Of a stretch of 64,000 nt of DNA, positions 12,669 through 24,344 are shown piece after piece. A program made the translations under genes and the position numbers. The notes under the pieces were generated by a model. The model was not told where the DNA came from, searched no databases, and saw only the letters and a program-made list of their open reading frames with translations. Origin of the DNA: Lepas anatifera (taxonomy: Eukaryota > Arthropoda > Thecostraca > Lepadidae); the NCBI GenBank assembly GCA_034440635.1, contig JAOTON010001596.1, positions 1,699,501 through 1,763,500 of the forward strand, in the 5' to 3' direction. Position 1 is the stretch's first letter, and each line of letters begins with the position of its first letter.

Positions 12669-13340
12669 TTTGATATCGGGCAGGGACAGCGGATTCCAGG
12701 GTGCAAGTGGTGCAGTTGCACCACTCGATTTTTTTCAAGTGGTGCAAAAGTATCTTTTTGCACCACTTGTTTTGGCTTTGTCCAGGAGGCGCCCCCCCAG
12801 GCCTCAGCCGGCGCCCCCGGCCGGTCAGAGAAAATCAAGCCTAATTACCGCCTACCTGAAGAGGTAGGATCCTCTGTGAAAAAGACATTTTCATACATGA
12901 ATGACGCACCTTGACATCAAAACTGCGCCCTTGACAGCAAAAGGCGCCCCCCGCAGAGAAAAGGTGCCCCCTGGACAACACACGCGCCCTTTGATAAGAA
13001 AGGCGCCCCCTGGAGAGATAAGAGAGAAACCCCCCTCCCGAGAACAACGGCGGCAGGGACGGCGGATTCCACAGGACAGGGTGTGCAGTTGCACACCTTG
13101 AAAAAATGATGGTGTACAATAGTATATTTTTGCACACCTGGTTTTGACCTCGTACGGGGAGGCCCTCACGGATTTGGGTGGCACCCCAGGATTTTGCCGG
13201 CGCCCCCGGCCGGTCAAGAGAAAATCAGACACATCGCCTGTCTGAAGGGGTAGTACCCTCTGTGTAAAATAAAATACACTTTCAAATATGAATAGCGCCC
13301 CTGACATCAAAGCTGCACCCTGGACACCAAAAGGTGCCCA
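12669..13340. repeat. Tandem pair of a hairpin-bearing repeat unit
   Basis: Two related segments, about 12680-13045 and 13050-13340, each start GGCAGGGAC(A/G)GCGGATTCCA. Each then has a perfect or near-perfect palindrome built on GTGCAGTTGCAC, a second long hairpin, a GGCGCCCCCGGCCGGTCA block and a GACATCAAA(A/G)CTGC word that leads into the GGCGCC array. The other end of a similar unit, inverted, appears at 23157-23197. Confidence 0.6.
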
Positions 13341-14030
13341 CCCCCTTGAGTACAAGCGCCCCTCTGGATAGCAAAGGCGACCTCTAGACAGTAGAGGCGC
13401 CCCTGGACAGAAAAAGGCACCCCCAATTGAGGAGTAACGACGCCCCTGAATAGCATAGGCGCCCTCTGGTTAGCACAGGCACTCCTGTACACTAAGAGGC
13501 GCCCCCTCCCCTAGAGCAAAGGCACCCCTCTGGATATCATAAGCTCCCTTTAATAGCAATCGCGCTCCCTGGACAGCAGGGGCGCCCTCTGGATAGGATA
13601 GGCGCCCCCAAAACAGCAAATACGCCCTTTGATACCAAAAGCGCCCCATGGACAGAACACACCCTCTGGATAGCATAGGCACCCCTGGACGGCAGAGACG
13701 CCCCTGAAGAAGAGCAACGGCACCCCGGGATAGCATATGCGCCTCTGGTTAGCACAGGCACCCCTGGACAGCAAAAGGCGGCCCCCGCCCCTGAGTAAAG
13801 GATCCGGGTCTCTGGATAGCATAGGTGCCCCTGGGTAGCGCAGGCGCCTCCTGGACAGCAGAGACGCCTCCGAAGAAGATCAACGGCGCCCCTTGATATC
13901 ATATGCACCCCCTGGTTAGCACAGGCATCCCTGGATAGCAAAAGACGCCCCCCGAGAGCAAAGGCGCCCCCTCTGGAAAGAATAAGCACCCATGGATAGG
14001 AAAGGCGCCCCCTGGAAAGGACAGCAGAAC
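12896..14030. repeat. GGCGCC-rich degenerate tandem array
   Basis: About 20- to 25-bp degenerate units of the form GGCGCCCCTGGATAGCA(AA) repeat dozens of times, interrupted once by the second hairpin unit at about 13050-13300. The minus-strand open frames (up to 154 codons) translate the unit as repeats of RGAPLLSRG-like text and are not genes. A short outlier of the same array is at 23090-23150. Confidence 0.82.
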
Positions 14031-14040
14031 ATTTTTTAAG

Positions 14041-14469
14041 GAAAACTCAGTGGAGGGGGGGCGGTGGAGATTTTCTTGTGCTGGCCATTATAATGTCTTC
14101 GGGGGATCAAACCCCCATTTGGGGGGGCGTTAATAAAATTTAGACGTGCTAGTATTTAAAAAATGTCTCCTAATTTTTTGTTATTCCATATTCTAAAGAT
14201 TAGAGATGCTGCCCAGGACTGCGGGTTTTTTTCAACGGAAAAAGGCCAAACCGGGTTTGCGAAAAGGCCAAAAGGTTCAAATTGTATTTGCACTAAAAAA
14301 TCTTGTTTTTTATAAATTTCGTCCAAGTTCTTCCCAGTACGGCTGTTGGAGTCTGAGTCTCATTAAAGTCCTCAAGGGACTTGTCACGGAGACCCCGACC
14401 CCACCACCCGAACGAGTAACGCCCACAATGAAGGGCTGATTTAGAAGCCAAAGTTTAACCTCCCACAAA
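14041..14469. other. Non-coding, no recognised feature
   Basis: G-runs and AT-rich sequence beyond the GGCGCC array. No gene is supported. Confidence 0.4.
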
Positions 14470-14666
14470 GCACAGGGATGGCCGCCTCGCTCAGGTCACC
14501 CTCTCATCAGTCAGTTGCCAGCCGACCTACGTCGGGCAAACGATTGAGCGCCGGAGCGTCTCAGGAGAACCGATCTCAAGCCTGGACATGCACTGCCACT
14601 GCATGCTTCTCAGCAGCGGGCCGGAGCCCGACTCTCTACCAACCGAGCAACCGGGGCGGCCAAATG
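14470..14666 (-). mobile_element. Probable tRNA-derived SINE
   Basis: The minus strand contains TTGCTCGGTTGGTAGAG, an excellent match to the tRNA D-arm/A-box word (GCTC-GTTGGTAGAG). A degenerate GGTTCTCC-like word lies downstream where a B-box would be. There is no full cloverleaf, so it is not a functional tRNA gene. Flanking duplications were not resolved. Confidence 0.45.
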
Positions 14667-15018
14667 GCCAAATAAATACCACAAAAGCCATATTGGAGGC
14701 TAAAACGAACCCTACCGGGTGTCATAAACCCACAGAAAAAGGACAGAGCACTCTTGTATCACTGCAGTGAACAGTGCACTGTATAAAACTAAATGTTGAT
14801 AATTTGATATTGACTTGACGATATATTTTTAGCACACTGCCCATCTCATAAGAAGGCAGGAGTCCCATTCCAATCCCGTGTGGCGACCCAATTATTTTAT
14901 CCACATAACTAAACAATTTGTTACCATCATCAATTATCTTGGCCGCACCACTCCCCGCTAACATTTGATATCTTCCTGCTTTTTCTGTGAATTGTTTGCT
15001 CTTGAACAGTGACGGATC

Positions 15019-15296
15019 CATAGGCAGATCCAGGATTGCCAATCGGAGGGGAGCACCTTCCCGGGGGGCGCCATCCGGAGCAGGCGGCGCCACTTTTGAC
15101 CGGAAAAACCTACCAGGTGGGCGTAAAATCCTATCGGTGAGCACCGATTTTCGCACCCTGTGGGAGAGTGGGAAGCGCCACTTCAGGCGAGTGCCATCGA
15201 CCTTTCAGGGGGGCGCCGTGACCATTTCAGGGGGCGCCGAGGATCGATCGGGGGGCTGCATCTGCCCCTCCCCTTTGCCCCCTGGATCCGCGTATG
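15019..15296. mobile_element. CATAGGCGG-ended MITE, copy 1
   Basis: The terminal inverted repeats CATAGGCAGATCCAGG and CCTGGATCCGCGTATG are flanked by GACGGATC and GGCGGATC, an 8-bp duplication with one mismatch. Shared interior words include GACCGG(A/C)AAAACCTA and GCACCGATTTTCGCA. Related copies lie at 25950-26154, 29163-29395 and 43130-43361. Eight-base duplications fit hAT-type or similar transposition; no transposase is present. Confidence 0.75.
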
Positions 15297-15304
15297 GGCG
15301 GATC

Positions 15305-16399
15305 TAGAATTTTAGTAAGGTGGGGGGGAACGCGGAGCCTCAAAGTGGGCACTTTACCATCAACTTTTCACCCAAAGGGCGCCTATGGTATTCGGTTTTC
15401 GGTTGCCGTCACTTTGGTGGATCGTATTTTTAACAACGTCCTATCCCACCCTCTCCCAGCCATAACAGTTTGTACCAGCCAAGCAAGATGCCTATTTGGC
15501 GTGATATTTGAAACAATGAATTGCTAAACAGTTCAGTCCACACTTTTTCGGCACCTCTTGAAAAATCTGTAACTGCCACTAGGTCATGGAGAAATTCAAG
15601 ACACTTGGGAAGATGCAACAGCTGAACATAAAGGTATATATCTGAAGATTTTTCTATTAGTGAAGAGGGGTTAAGTTTATTTTAATATCAAATATGATAA
15701 GCATCATTTTGCCTTTCCACGTGGCCAAGATTCGTAAGATAATGGTGAGAGGACATTGAAAATAATCGCAGCGAATGTGAACCTGGCCTGTGCGCTGTCC
15801 AAGAAAATTATCTCAGCGGAAAAGCTGTTAAGTTGTAGGAAACACAAACTGGACTTTAACCCACATTATTAATTGCTCCTAAAAAATAATGTTTGAACCA
15901 GATGGCAGACTCAAGGAGATATAAGGGAAGTTGAAACGTTAAGATAAACACAGAATGAAGTATGTGGGCATTTTCCATCGACCTTTATCTACATTCTTCA
16001 ATTCATCAGCATGGGAGAATTGCTCTTGTGCGTGAAATTTCGGAGGTGTTAAGAGAATTTCGGTAGCCATGTGATTGAATGCTGAAATAGATCATGCCAT
16101 AGGCATGTGTGATTTGTGACGTAAATGGGCCCTACTAGAATAAAAAGAAAACAGTTTCAACCTGTCCAAGTACTCTCTTGATAAATTGATCACTTTTTTT
16201 CGTTTATTGGCTGTAATTTGCGCGTTTAATGATCATGTGCAGTGTTCAGATCGAAGTGAAAAGACCATTCAGATTGATAAAACGAGTATATTTTGTCACT
16301 GACCATCCACTTATACCATCAACCATCGCCTTCAGGTCAAGTTCAGGACTCATTTAAGAGAAGAGGTGAGCGTGCACTGTGCATGCCCAAATCGAGACA
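15305..16399. other. Non-coding, no recognised feature
   Basis: AT-rich sequence with short chance open frames; no domain or repeat structure was recognised. Confidence 0.4.
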
Positions 16400-17760
16400 C
16401 AGCCGCCCTCCCGATGGACAGACCGCACAGAAATACGTCCTCGTCGCGTTTGATTTCGCGCACGCGTACGACGTAGTGGACCACCACCTGCTACGCGTTC
16501 GCCTGCTGGAGATGGGGCTGTCAAATTGCACGGTGGCCTGGATTTGGCAGTGACTCCGGGACCGAAGAGTCCAGGTGGAACTAAATGGTGTGCTTTCCAG
16601 TGAGCGCATTTTCCGAACTGGCCTGCCGTAAGGAAGTGTCTTATCGCCAGTTTTATTTTGTATGGGCCGCTCGGCTGGTAGACGCACTCTGCGCGGTTCC
16701 TGGATGCTCCCCTACATGTACGCCGATGATACGGCGGCTCTCTGCACAGGCAACAAAATCCAAGTCGCCAAGGACCGGGCGCAATAAAGCTGCTGCTGGC
16801 ACCCTCATGAAGTGGACCCGACAGCACAAAATGGTGGTATCAGGAGCCAAGATCCAAGTACTGGTGATGTCCCAGTGGGCCAGAGACGCCGATCCCTTCA
16901 ATTTTAAGGTCGACGGCAAGTCTGTCACTGCTGGAGACACCCTACAGCTACTTGGCGTCACCATCGATCGGCTCCTCCATTTCGGTCCACACTGTAAGAG
17001 ACTGGGAGAAGGTCCACCTCCGCATCTCCCACCTACGTCAACTGTCCGGCTGCAACTGGGGGCTGCACGAACAGCACCTCCGAACCGTCGCTACTGGCTA
17101 CGTGAGAGGAGCGATGGAGTAAGCGGCCGCAGCGTGGCTCCACGCCACACCGCCATTTCATGTCGAGCTGCTGGAACGCAAAATGAGAGCGTCGGCGCGT
17201 ATCATCACAGGATGCACCCACTCCACTCCCAGCCGAGTTAAGACTCCCGCGTAGCGGCCAGAAGGAGGGTACTCGCGACCCGACTGCTGGTGAAATTCCA
17301 TACCCTGCCGCCTGAAGACCCTCTGTGAAGACGTGCGGAGGCGACAGCGCCCTCTCGACTCTCCTCGGTGACCGGGTGGCGGCAGGTGGGCAAAGACATG
17401 TGGGATCAAGCAGGCATCTCCCTCCCCATCGAGTCTTTCCTTCCTCGACGTCTTCCACTGTGGGTATCAGGAGAGTGAGTCACATTTCAACTAGACGTGG
17501 ACCCAATGACATCAGGAGCGCCACCTGTCCGGAAGAAGCGAGTAGCTCTCCCCCACCTCGCTTCCCTGACTCAATGTGCCACATGGGTGTGGACCGACGG
17601 GTCAGTGCACGGAGGGGTCAAGAGCGGGGGAGCTGGGTCTTCATCGAGTCACCAGACAGAGCTCAGCATGAGCTCAGGCGACCAGCAGGCTCGCTCTGCT
17701 CGAGTTTTCAGGCTGAGATGGTAGCCATCCAAACTGCCTGTGTCTTCCTACTGGACTAAT
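16400..17760 (+). pseudogene. Degraded non-LTR retrotransposon pol (reverse transcriptase plus RNase H)
   Basis: The reverse-transcriptase A motif is clear (LVAFDFAHAYDVVDHHLL, about 16440-16494). It is followed by GVLSSERIFRTGLP and the catalytic box YMYADDTA at about 16713-16733. Further downstream are a thumb-like LQLLGVTIDRLLHFGPH block (about 16945-16995) and an RNase H start WTDGSVHGG (about 17590) with an AEMVAI block (about 17718). The frame changes between these blocks, and in-frame stops lie at about 16551, 16629 and 16786. The element is dead. RT followed by RNase H is typical of I/R1/Jockey-group elements (established knowledge); the exact clade is not assigned. Confidence 0.82.
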
Positions 17761-18351
17761 CAGTGCACACAGAAGATCCAGTCATCTTCAGCATGGCCTG
17801 CCAAGGTGACGACGCATTATAGAAATAAGATGGCTTCAATGTCTGCAGATAAGACAGCGAATCGGTAAAAATCGCAAACTTCCTCACCATGAGCTTAGAC
17901 ACCTGGTCCAAACAGCAAGAAAAATGGAGTACAGCTCTGAAGTAAAAATGGATCCTTCGTAAGGCAAACTAGAAAACTTCTCAACATCGTCACCAACAAA
18001 TGCACGCCCTGTGCCATTGTCACTTTCTTTTGCAACCGTCTATATAGAAACAGACATGGTTTTCGAACGGCTCCGCAAGCAAGTTCATAAATTACTGGCG
18101 CGTCGGTTCAGGAGGCAAATTTTTGCTTTGTTGGCGTAGGTTGTGTTCGTGTTAACTGTCGAGATGAGCTATGGTTCAATAACAGCTGCTTCATGTGGTT
18201 CGACGAGATTGCTGTCGATACCAGCCTGTGCCAGCCAGGCACAGACTCTCACTCCCTGGTGACGGGTTGCAAAACGCGAGCCACTGTCTATCTGACTGAG
18301 GTAGGCGTCGCCAAAAAATGTTTGGTATGTGGGGCGTGTTGGCGACTTATT
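17761..18351. other. Non-coding, no recognised feature
   Basis: May include 3' sequence of the degraded retroelement, but no motif proves it. Confidence 0.35.
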
Positions 18352-18808
18352 TTAAAGGGAACGTGGCACCTTGGTAAAATCCTGGAATTTTGTGTAATTA
18401 GGCGTACTTTTAGCCGAAAATAATGAAACCACTCATGATTTCTCTGAAAAATGTACAACAAGCTCAATGCTTTTATTTTTAAAATACTCCTCTAGAAAAA
18501 ATGAATAAATATCTGCCTCTGGATAATGTCATGATCTGGCAACCACTACCATACTCGAAACACTTCAAGGGCTTCGATTGGCTGATGCTCATCGTGATGT
18601 CAGCATATGTCGTCACACCAGCAGCTCACAACAATGGCCGCCTGGCGAGAGGTACATGAGAGTTACATTTCGGGTAGGTTTTAGTTTTTTCTACGGAAAA
18701 ATCGAGTTCCAAGACAAATGATATATAGAGCACCTGGTTTTCCGATTTGCTTTACAACTTGGCTATCTCAGTTAAAATCACGTTCTAAAGGTGCCACATT
18801 CCTTTTAA
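18352..18808. mobile_element. TTAA-flanked TIR element, family GTGGCACCTT, copy 2
   Basis: The ends TTAAAGGGAACGTGGCACCT and the inverted AAGGTGCCACATTCCTTTTAA-type sequence give about 21-bp terminal repeats with two mismatches. The interior matches 10493-10957 in reverse orientation (for example the AGGGCTTCGATTGGCTGATGC and CATATG words). Length is 457 bp, with no coding capacity. Confidence 0.82.
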
Positions 18809-18849
18809 TGGCTTAATGCAAAGCGAGTATCTTACTGCGCATTTGTAGC

Positions 18850-19215
18850 GGTATTTCACTAATTTCTACTGGCATGCTTATTATGGGTGAAGCTTGGAAC
18901 GCTCTTGTTACTATTCTGATAGCGAGATGACGGACATATCGATAATCTTTTTCGCGGACTAAGGAGTGGCCTCATACGCAACCCCGGTCTGCGACTTGGG
19001 ATAACCCCCACCGGCGCAGGAGAGCCGCCTGACAATGTGCTGAAATCAACCATATTTCATTCTCAATGTATCTCTTCATAAGCCTGTAGGTCAGTGCCAT
19101 CATTCTTTTCTTTGAAATAAATAGTAAATATCCCGCAGTCAACCCCGGATTCGACCCGCGCACCCCTCATCACGAGACAGGACCTCTAACCACTAGACCA
19201 CTGTGCCACACTGTA
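18850..19215 (-). mobile_element. tRNA-derived SINE with A- and B-box head
   Basis: On the minus strand the head at about 19128-19212 reads TGGTCTAGTGGTTAGAGG (A-box) and, 30 bp later, GGGTCGAATCC (B-box lacking one T of GGTTCGANTCC). A non-tRNA body runs down to about 18850. The order and spacing are those of a pol III promoter from a tRNA-Glu/Asp-like ancestor. The 3' limit is approximate because no duplication was found. Confidence 0.6.
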
Positions 19216-19368
19216 CCGACTCCCACTAACCCTACACCTGTGACCCGTCAGGAGGTCACTGGCCGGTATCACGCAATCAAAACGATGCCGTGATCGTGGC
19301 GCCGGGTGTTGTGTTCGTACAGAAAAGGTATGGTATAAAGCTGCTTCTAGAAGACGAACCAAACATTA

Positions 19369-19376
19369 GATTCGCC
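19369..19376. repeat. Target-site duplication (left) of hAT-like copy 2
   Basis: GATTCGCC, exactly repeated at 21376-21383. Confidence 0.9.
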
Positions 19377-21375
19377 CAGAGGTGCAGAAAGTATGCTGGC
19401 TGTCACAAACTCAATGCGACGTATGCCTCCTCTGTCACACAGAGCTGGAAATAATAATTGTATACTTGAATACTATTTCCAATATGCTGAATGTCCTATA
19501 CCTGTCCCTTACTTTTTGCAGCAGACAAGGTTCTAGCACCAAACCATTACACCATGAAAGTAGTAAGTTTTCATTTATAGATCATGTTTTTGTTTTTGGA
19601 AGGAAAATTTCCAATTATGGGTCATTTTTTCCAGTATTGGGGTCATTACTATTATTGGTAGCTCTGACTGCAGTTTCCCCCAATGACATGTATTTCCTTT
19701 TTGAAGTGTCCATTTTTGAAGGGAGTGTTTCCAATTATGGTACTTTTCCACATGATTACATGTAGCAATTATAATGAAAATAGTCATTATTGGGAACATA
19801 CCTATTAATGGGAGCATACATGTACACACAATTGGGAACCCTAACCGCGGCTTACCCCCCACTAAACTTCTATCTCACATATCAACAAAAGGGAAAAAAT
19901 GTTAATGTCAACATAGTATGTGAATCTACCTAAAATGTGTTGGTAAAGTGGACCTTAGGTAGCATTTTTATAAACACATCAAATGCTTAAAATTTGCATC
20001 CCTCTCACGATCATTACCTGCCTGGTCATTCCTTTTTGCAGTAAAAACTCTGAGGCAACTAGCCTGCATAGATGTAAAATTATGTCTATTGCCCTAATAG
20101 GTACAGAGGTATTGGAATTCACATACCAAAGAAAGATCCAGTGTAGTCAAAATCCTGCTTTAACTCCATGCAGTTCAGGTCCTGTGCGTTGCTTACCACC
20201 ACTGGTAGTAAGCAACACACCCCTAACCAGCGTTTTTCGAAGTCTATTTGTTTCAGAGATTTGCTGTGATTTTCTGAGATAAGAAGGGGGTCTACTCGGC
20301 CCCCTCCAGTGCACGTTAGTTCCAGGCACCTCTCCAGTGTGGGTGTTAACACTTTGTGGAGGACTGCATTAGCACACATTTGCTATCTGTACAATATTGA
20401 TATAATTTGATCATGAAAACTCACCTGAATCACTGTTGTTGCCAGCCTGTTGCTGGCGCCAACTCTCCCAACTTCCTCCAGCTCCAAATCTATCTAACCA
20501 ATCTAGGGCACAAATAAACTAAGGCACAAGCAGGCTAAGGAATGAAAAATCAAGCTTGATATGGGAAAGTGCATTAGTCTTACAATAGCCTACATTCATC
20601 TTAGATTAGCCATGGGGAGCAATATTTGTTCTAGCTAGTTTTAGCCTGCACTTATCTTAAATATACCTAATGAATATGCCCTCAAAATAAGTGGCTTCCC
20701 GCCTGTTTAAATTTTTGGCAGGCTCTACATCACATAAACATTTCTAACTTGTCTTGTCGCTGTTGCGCAGTTTAAGTAGAATTGCTGCCCAGCTATGTTT
20801 ATTTTCTCACTCACTTAGTACTTTTATTAGTAGCTTTTAGGCGTACTTAATACTAAATTCGAAGAAATAGGGGCCAATAAATCGAAGACACTCAAACTGT
20901 AAATATGATTTAACCTGAAAAAATGGACAGAGAGGTACTAAATAAAGTATCTGCGTTATCGTTAATGCCTTAAATATGCCCACAATCGTGTATTTCTCGA
21001 AAAAATTGACTGTCACATTTCCGGTATCTAGGCGACAACTTCCTGCAAACTACTAACAATCAGCCCCATTGGGCTGCATGTTAAAATCTGGCAACTGTGA
21101 CAGCGGTTTGCGGGTTTTCTGCAGCGGGGGTCCCTCGTTTTAGTAGAAGCTGAACACAGTACCAATATTGTATTACTAATGGTACGCTGTGCAATTGAAG
21201 AACAGAGCTGCTAAGTTAAAATATTCCCTACACGCTTCATTCTCTATTTCGAAAATATGGGGTTTGATCTTAAGCCGTACAGTCAGGATCGCTATATTGT
21301 CACAATTATGCACCTCAATTTTCGTAAATGTGTCACAAACTCCGGTAGCCGAGTTGGCAAGTTTCTGCACCTCTG
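19377..21375. mobile_element. Non-autonomous hAT-like DNA transposon, copy 2
   Basis: Same ends as copy 1 (CAGAGGTGCAGAAAG and TTTCTGCACCTCTG), flanked by a perfect 8-bp duplication GATTCGCC at 19369-19376 and 21376-21383. The interior aligns with 933-2692 almost throughout. It has about 280 extra bases at about 20117-20395 that are missing from copy 1. No transposase frame is present. Confidence 0.9.
20117..20395. repeat. Copy-specific segment within hAT-like copy 2, with a hairpin
   Basis: Present in copy 2 but not in copy 1, where the flanking words (GTATTGGAA and ATAATTTGATCATG) lie close together. It contains a short hairpin, GTTGCTTAC with GTAAGCAAC around 20189-20217. It could be a nested insertion or sequence lost from copy 1; no clean duplication was seen. 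Confidence 0.55.
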
Positions 21376-21383
21376 GATTCGCC
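21376..21383. repeat. Target-site duplication (right) of hAT-like copy 2
   Basis: GATTCGCC, an exact match to 19369-19376. Confidence 0.9.
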
Positions 21384-22309
21384 TAGAATCACTTGTATCG
21401 GCGACACAGGACCCTAAGCTAGCTTTATGCCAAATTGCATCCACTTCCATTCATTTTGAGGACTTGAAACCATGGTGAGAAGCAAACATGTTCCGAGAAA
21501 TTTAGCTCCTTGATATACCCCTTCGGACGAATTACTCGAAAGCCGTTGGAGATAAGTGGGTAGTGTAAATGAATTGAATGACTGCAATTAATCTTCCTAT
21601 TCAGCCATGTCAATTCTGAGCTTGTGAATGACATGTGCTCTGAACCGAAAAGCTGCAAATAAAAGGTTTTCTACTAAAATTATATTTATACGTATAAGAC
21701 AATGAATTTTATTATCACGATATCCATCTCCGAATATCATCAGGCGGAAGCAATGTTCTTTCACTATTTGAAATGAAAAGTCAAATCGGGGCATTAGATC
21801 GCGAGAGATTAAGATTTCAATGAAATGAGCAAAAATGTAGTCCTCCGGCAAAATGGCAAAACCTAGGTCAGAATTTTACGTTTTCCACTGGAAACTATGC
21901 CTAAGCACAAGAAAATTGACGTAGCTGCCTCCACGTGGCTGTCTTTAAACTAACTGAAGCGTGCCTTCTGACATTTCGAGCTTACAAGTCGGCTGTCAAA
22001 TTTCAATATCTTTTTGCTTGTACTAGAAATACTGCGTTTTGGCGTAATAAATATTGTCGGACCAGTTCGAACTTTTTTTCTTAGGTGGCCTTGTTGTTTA
22101 TTCAAAAGGAGGCAAATTTCAAGTTCGTCGCTTAAGAAATAAAAATGATAAAATGCAAAATTGAAAACATTTGTTCCAAAATTTCTCAAAAACTATTTTG
22201 AATTTAAATTCGGGGGCCTTAGTTTGGGCGTCTAGCGTAAAAGGGCAATCACCCTACACAATTGCAGAGCCCTGGTATCAACTGTCAGAACCGCCAAACG
22301 GCCAGAATA
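21384..22309. other. Non-coding, no recognised feature
   Basis: AT-rich, with short open frames only. Confidence 0.4.
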
Positions 22310-23020
22310 GAGCCTCTTGAGAAATCTCAATCCGCTTCGCTCCATGGATTTCGTCATGCGGCTCTGACACAGCCGTACTCGATCTTCGGACGAATAAGTG
22401 ATCTATACAGCATAAGAAGCTTATAACGTAGCGTATAACAATGAGCGTATAACGTGCGCATAACGTATATATAGGCGATAAGCGTATAACGTGTATAGCA
22501 TGAGAAACATTTCTCTATCTGCACGGTATCTCATCCTCGTCAACACCTTCAGTATTTTCAGCGTATCGAAACATTTTTTTGCGGAAATCCTTCAGGTGTG
22601 GCACATATGAAAGCTTATCGAGTGTGAGCCTGATAAATCTGGTTTCTGCTACAACGTCGCTCGGATTTCCGCGAATTTACAAAATCGGGTATTCAGTCTC
22701 AATGTCTATTATAAAAGTGCATGCACTATGTCTTTGAACTTGAAAATTTCAGTCCATTGCGTGTGATCCATTGCTGCAATATGTCAAGGCCAAGCTGCAG
22801 CCGCCTCTGCGCAGCTGCTGTAGTAGACACTGTCACACATATTGTGAAGTCTTCAACGAAAAACACGTGACGTATGTTTGCGGGAAGTGTCTGCAATATC
22901 ATTGGTCATAACTGCAAACAAGGCTATGAATATCGCAGAATCCTGGGCTATGCTACTCTGTTGCTGATGCCAATCCGATACGACTGAGTTTACGCGAAAT
23001 CTAAAATACCTATTTTTCGG
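22310..23020 (-). pseudogene. Non-LTR retrotransposon reverse-transcriptase remnant
   Basis: Reading the minus strand from about 23020 down there are, in order, a FRVNSVVSDWHQQQSSIAQ block (position of the GVPQGS motif), ALFAVMTNDIAD, a degenerate VEDFTICV in place of the catalytic YxDD box, QRRLQLGLDILQQWITRNG, GLKFSSSK, VPHLKDFRKKMF and LYRSLIRPKIEYGCV. The order is that of CR1/Jockey-type polymerases. Frames change and stops occur, and the catalytic box has lost its second Asp pattern. A small GCGTATAAC tandem repeat (about 22428-22495) interrupts the last part. Confidence 0.78.
22428..22495. repeat. Short GCGTATAAC tandem repeat
   Basis: Four to five irregular copies of a 9-bp word expanded inside the reverse-transcriptase remnant. 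Confidence 0.6.
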
Positions 23021-23084
23021 AATATTAGAAATAAACCACCCCAAGTGGCCTCGCACGCCGAGTCCAAAGAGTTTCTGCAGAACG

Positions 23085-23197
23085 CCATTGGATAGCAAAG
23101 GCGCCCCCAAGAGATGATGGCGCCCCCTGGGGAGGAAGGCGCCCCCTCCAGAAAATCTTGCACCACTTCTCGAAAATGGAATCCGCCGTCTCTGATT
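23085..23197. repeat. Isolated end of the GGCGCC/hairpin repeat family
   Basis: Contains GGATAGCAAAGGCGCCCCC units followed by TTGCACCACTT and TGGAATCCGCCGTC. The last two are the inverted forms of the words that open the repeat at 12680. It may be the second terminus of that family. Confidence 0.55.
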
Positions 23198-24023
23198 GCC
23201 TTGGTCTGTTTGTATCTTTCGTCGTTTTTCGTGGGTCACGTTTTGACCAAAGAGGGTAAATTCAATTCACTTGCCTCTAAGTAATTCGTATGCTTCTCAT
23301 TTCAAATGGAGAGGTCGTGGCCCAAATCTGACCCTGGGTCATTAACCCTCGCCCCGTCGGGGGCCATCGATGGCCCCCCTAAGGTTTTTCGGGATAGCAG
23401 AAAAACGACGAGCCACAGCACCTCAGTTGAGGGCTCTTTCTCTTACCCCATCATTTTCCCATCATCCCTGAATTTTTTTACCCCGGGTCACCCAAGGTCA
23501 GGTCATCAGGTCAGGTCAGCAAAGGTCACTTCACTTCAAATTCTGAGCTCTATAAGAACTACATTTCTTTGTCGATCAATTGGAAACTTCCTACACTTCG
23601 TGACCCCTCCAGGGCTTACACGATTTATATCCGGGATTTTTCGATTTCGTGACCTAAGGTCAGGTCACGAGGGGACCTCTCCCATTGGAAAAGCATGGGG
23701 AAAAGTTGCCTTGTGATCTAAAAGTCACAAAAATGATTGCAAATGCTCAGTGTGCTCCGAAAAGCGTTCTTGGACACCCTTTCACAGATTCCAAGGGCCA
23801 AATTTGCCCTTTGACCTCTTTAAGGTCATCCAAGGTCACCAGGGGTCAAAAATAGTATTTTGGCAATAACTTTTGACCTAATTAAGCTAGAGCGATAAAC
23901 CAAACATGATCGTGTATGTCTTGTCACTGCCTTTCATTTGTCTTTCACTTTCCTTTCATATGCAAAGTCACTTTCTGACCTTTTGTGACCTCAGATCATA
24001 TTAGGTCACGAGGTGACCTCTGG

Positions 24024-24211
24024 ATGTATGATAATTTTTGGGGCTTATCGACGCACCAACTGCCAGGATCATATGGCATCGCCCACTCTTTCCCTGTTGG
24101 AAGGGTTTCTCGGGAGCCAGCTTGCTCCTTGTTCAGGGAAGCCGCCGGGCCTCGAACCCGGGTCGGGTCTGTGGAAGCCAGCTACGCTGACCACTCCACT
24201 ACCGCGCCCCC
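24024..24211 (-). mobile_element. tRNA-related SINE-like unit, longer copy nested in a TTAA element
   Basis: The minus-strand head GCGCGGTAGTGGAGTGGTC resembles an A-box. CCCGGGTTCGAGGCCC contains a perfect B-box core. The 3' part runs to CCCCAAAAATTATCATACAT. It is flanked by the 8-bp repeat ACCTCTGG at 24016-24023 and 24212-24219. Sibling TTAA elements (for example at 36660-36675) show the uninterrupted site GTGACCTCTGGCGGTC, so the insertion is proven by an empty site. Confidence 0.85.
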
Positions 24212-24344
24212 ACCTCTGGAGGTCAAACCACTGGCAGGAAGTCATGATGTTCCACATAGCATAAAAAGGTCTGGCATTTTCCTATCAAATGTACTTTACC
24301 CGATCTCAATACATTTGACTGCATAATACCTATGCTCAGTTTTC

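Noticed and set aside
12891..13989. Minus-strand frames of 154 and 150 codons
   Set aside because: By-products of the GGCGCC tandem array.
19128..19212. A tRNA gene on the minus strand
   Set aside because: A- and B-box words are present but the B-box lacks a base, no cloverleaf closes and a SINE body follows.
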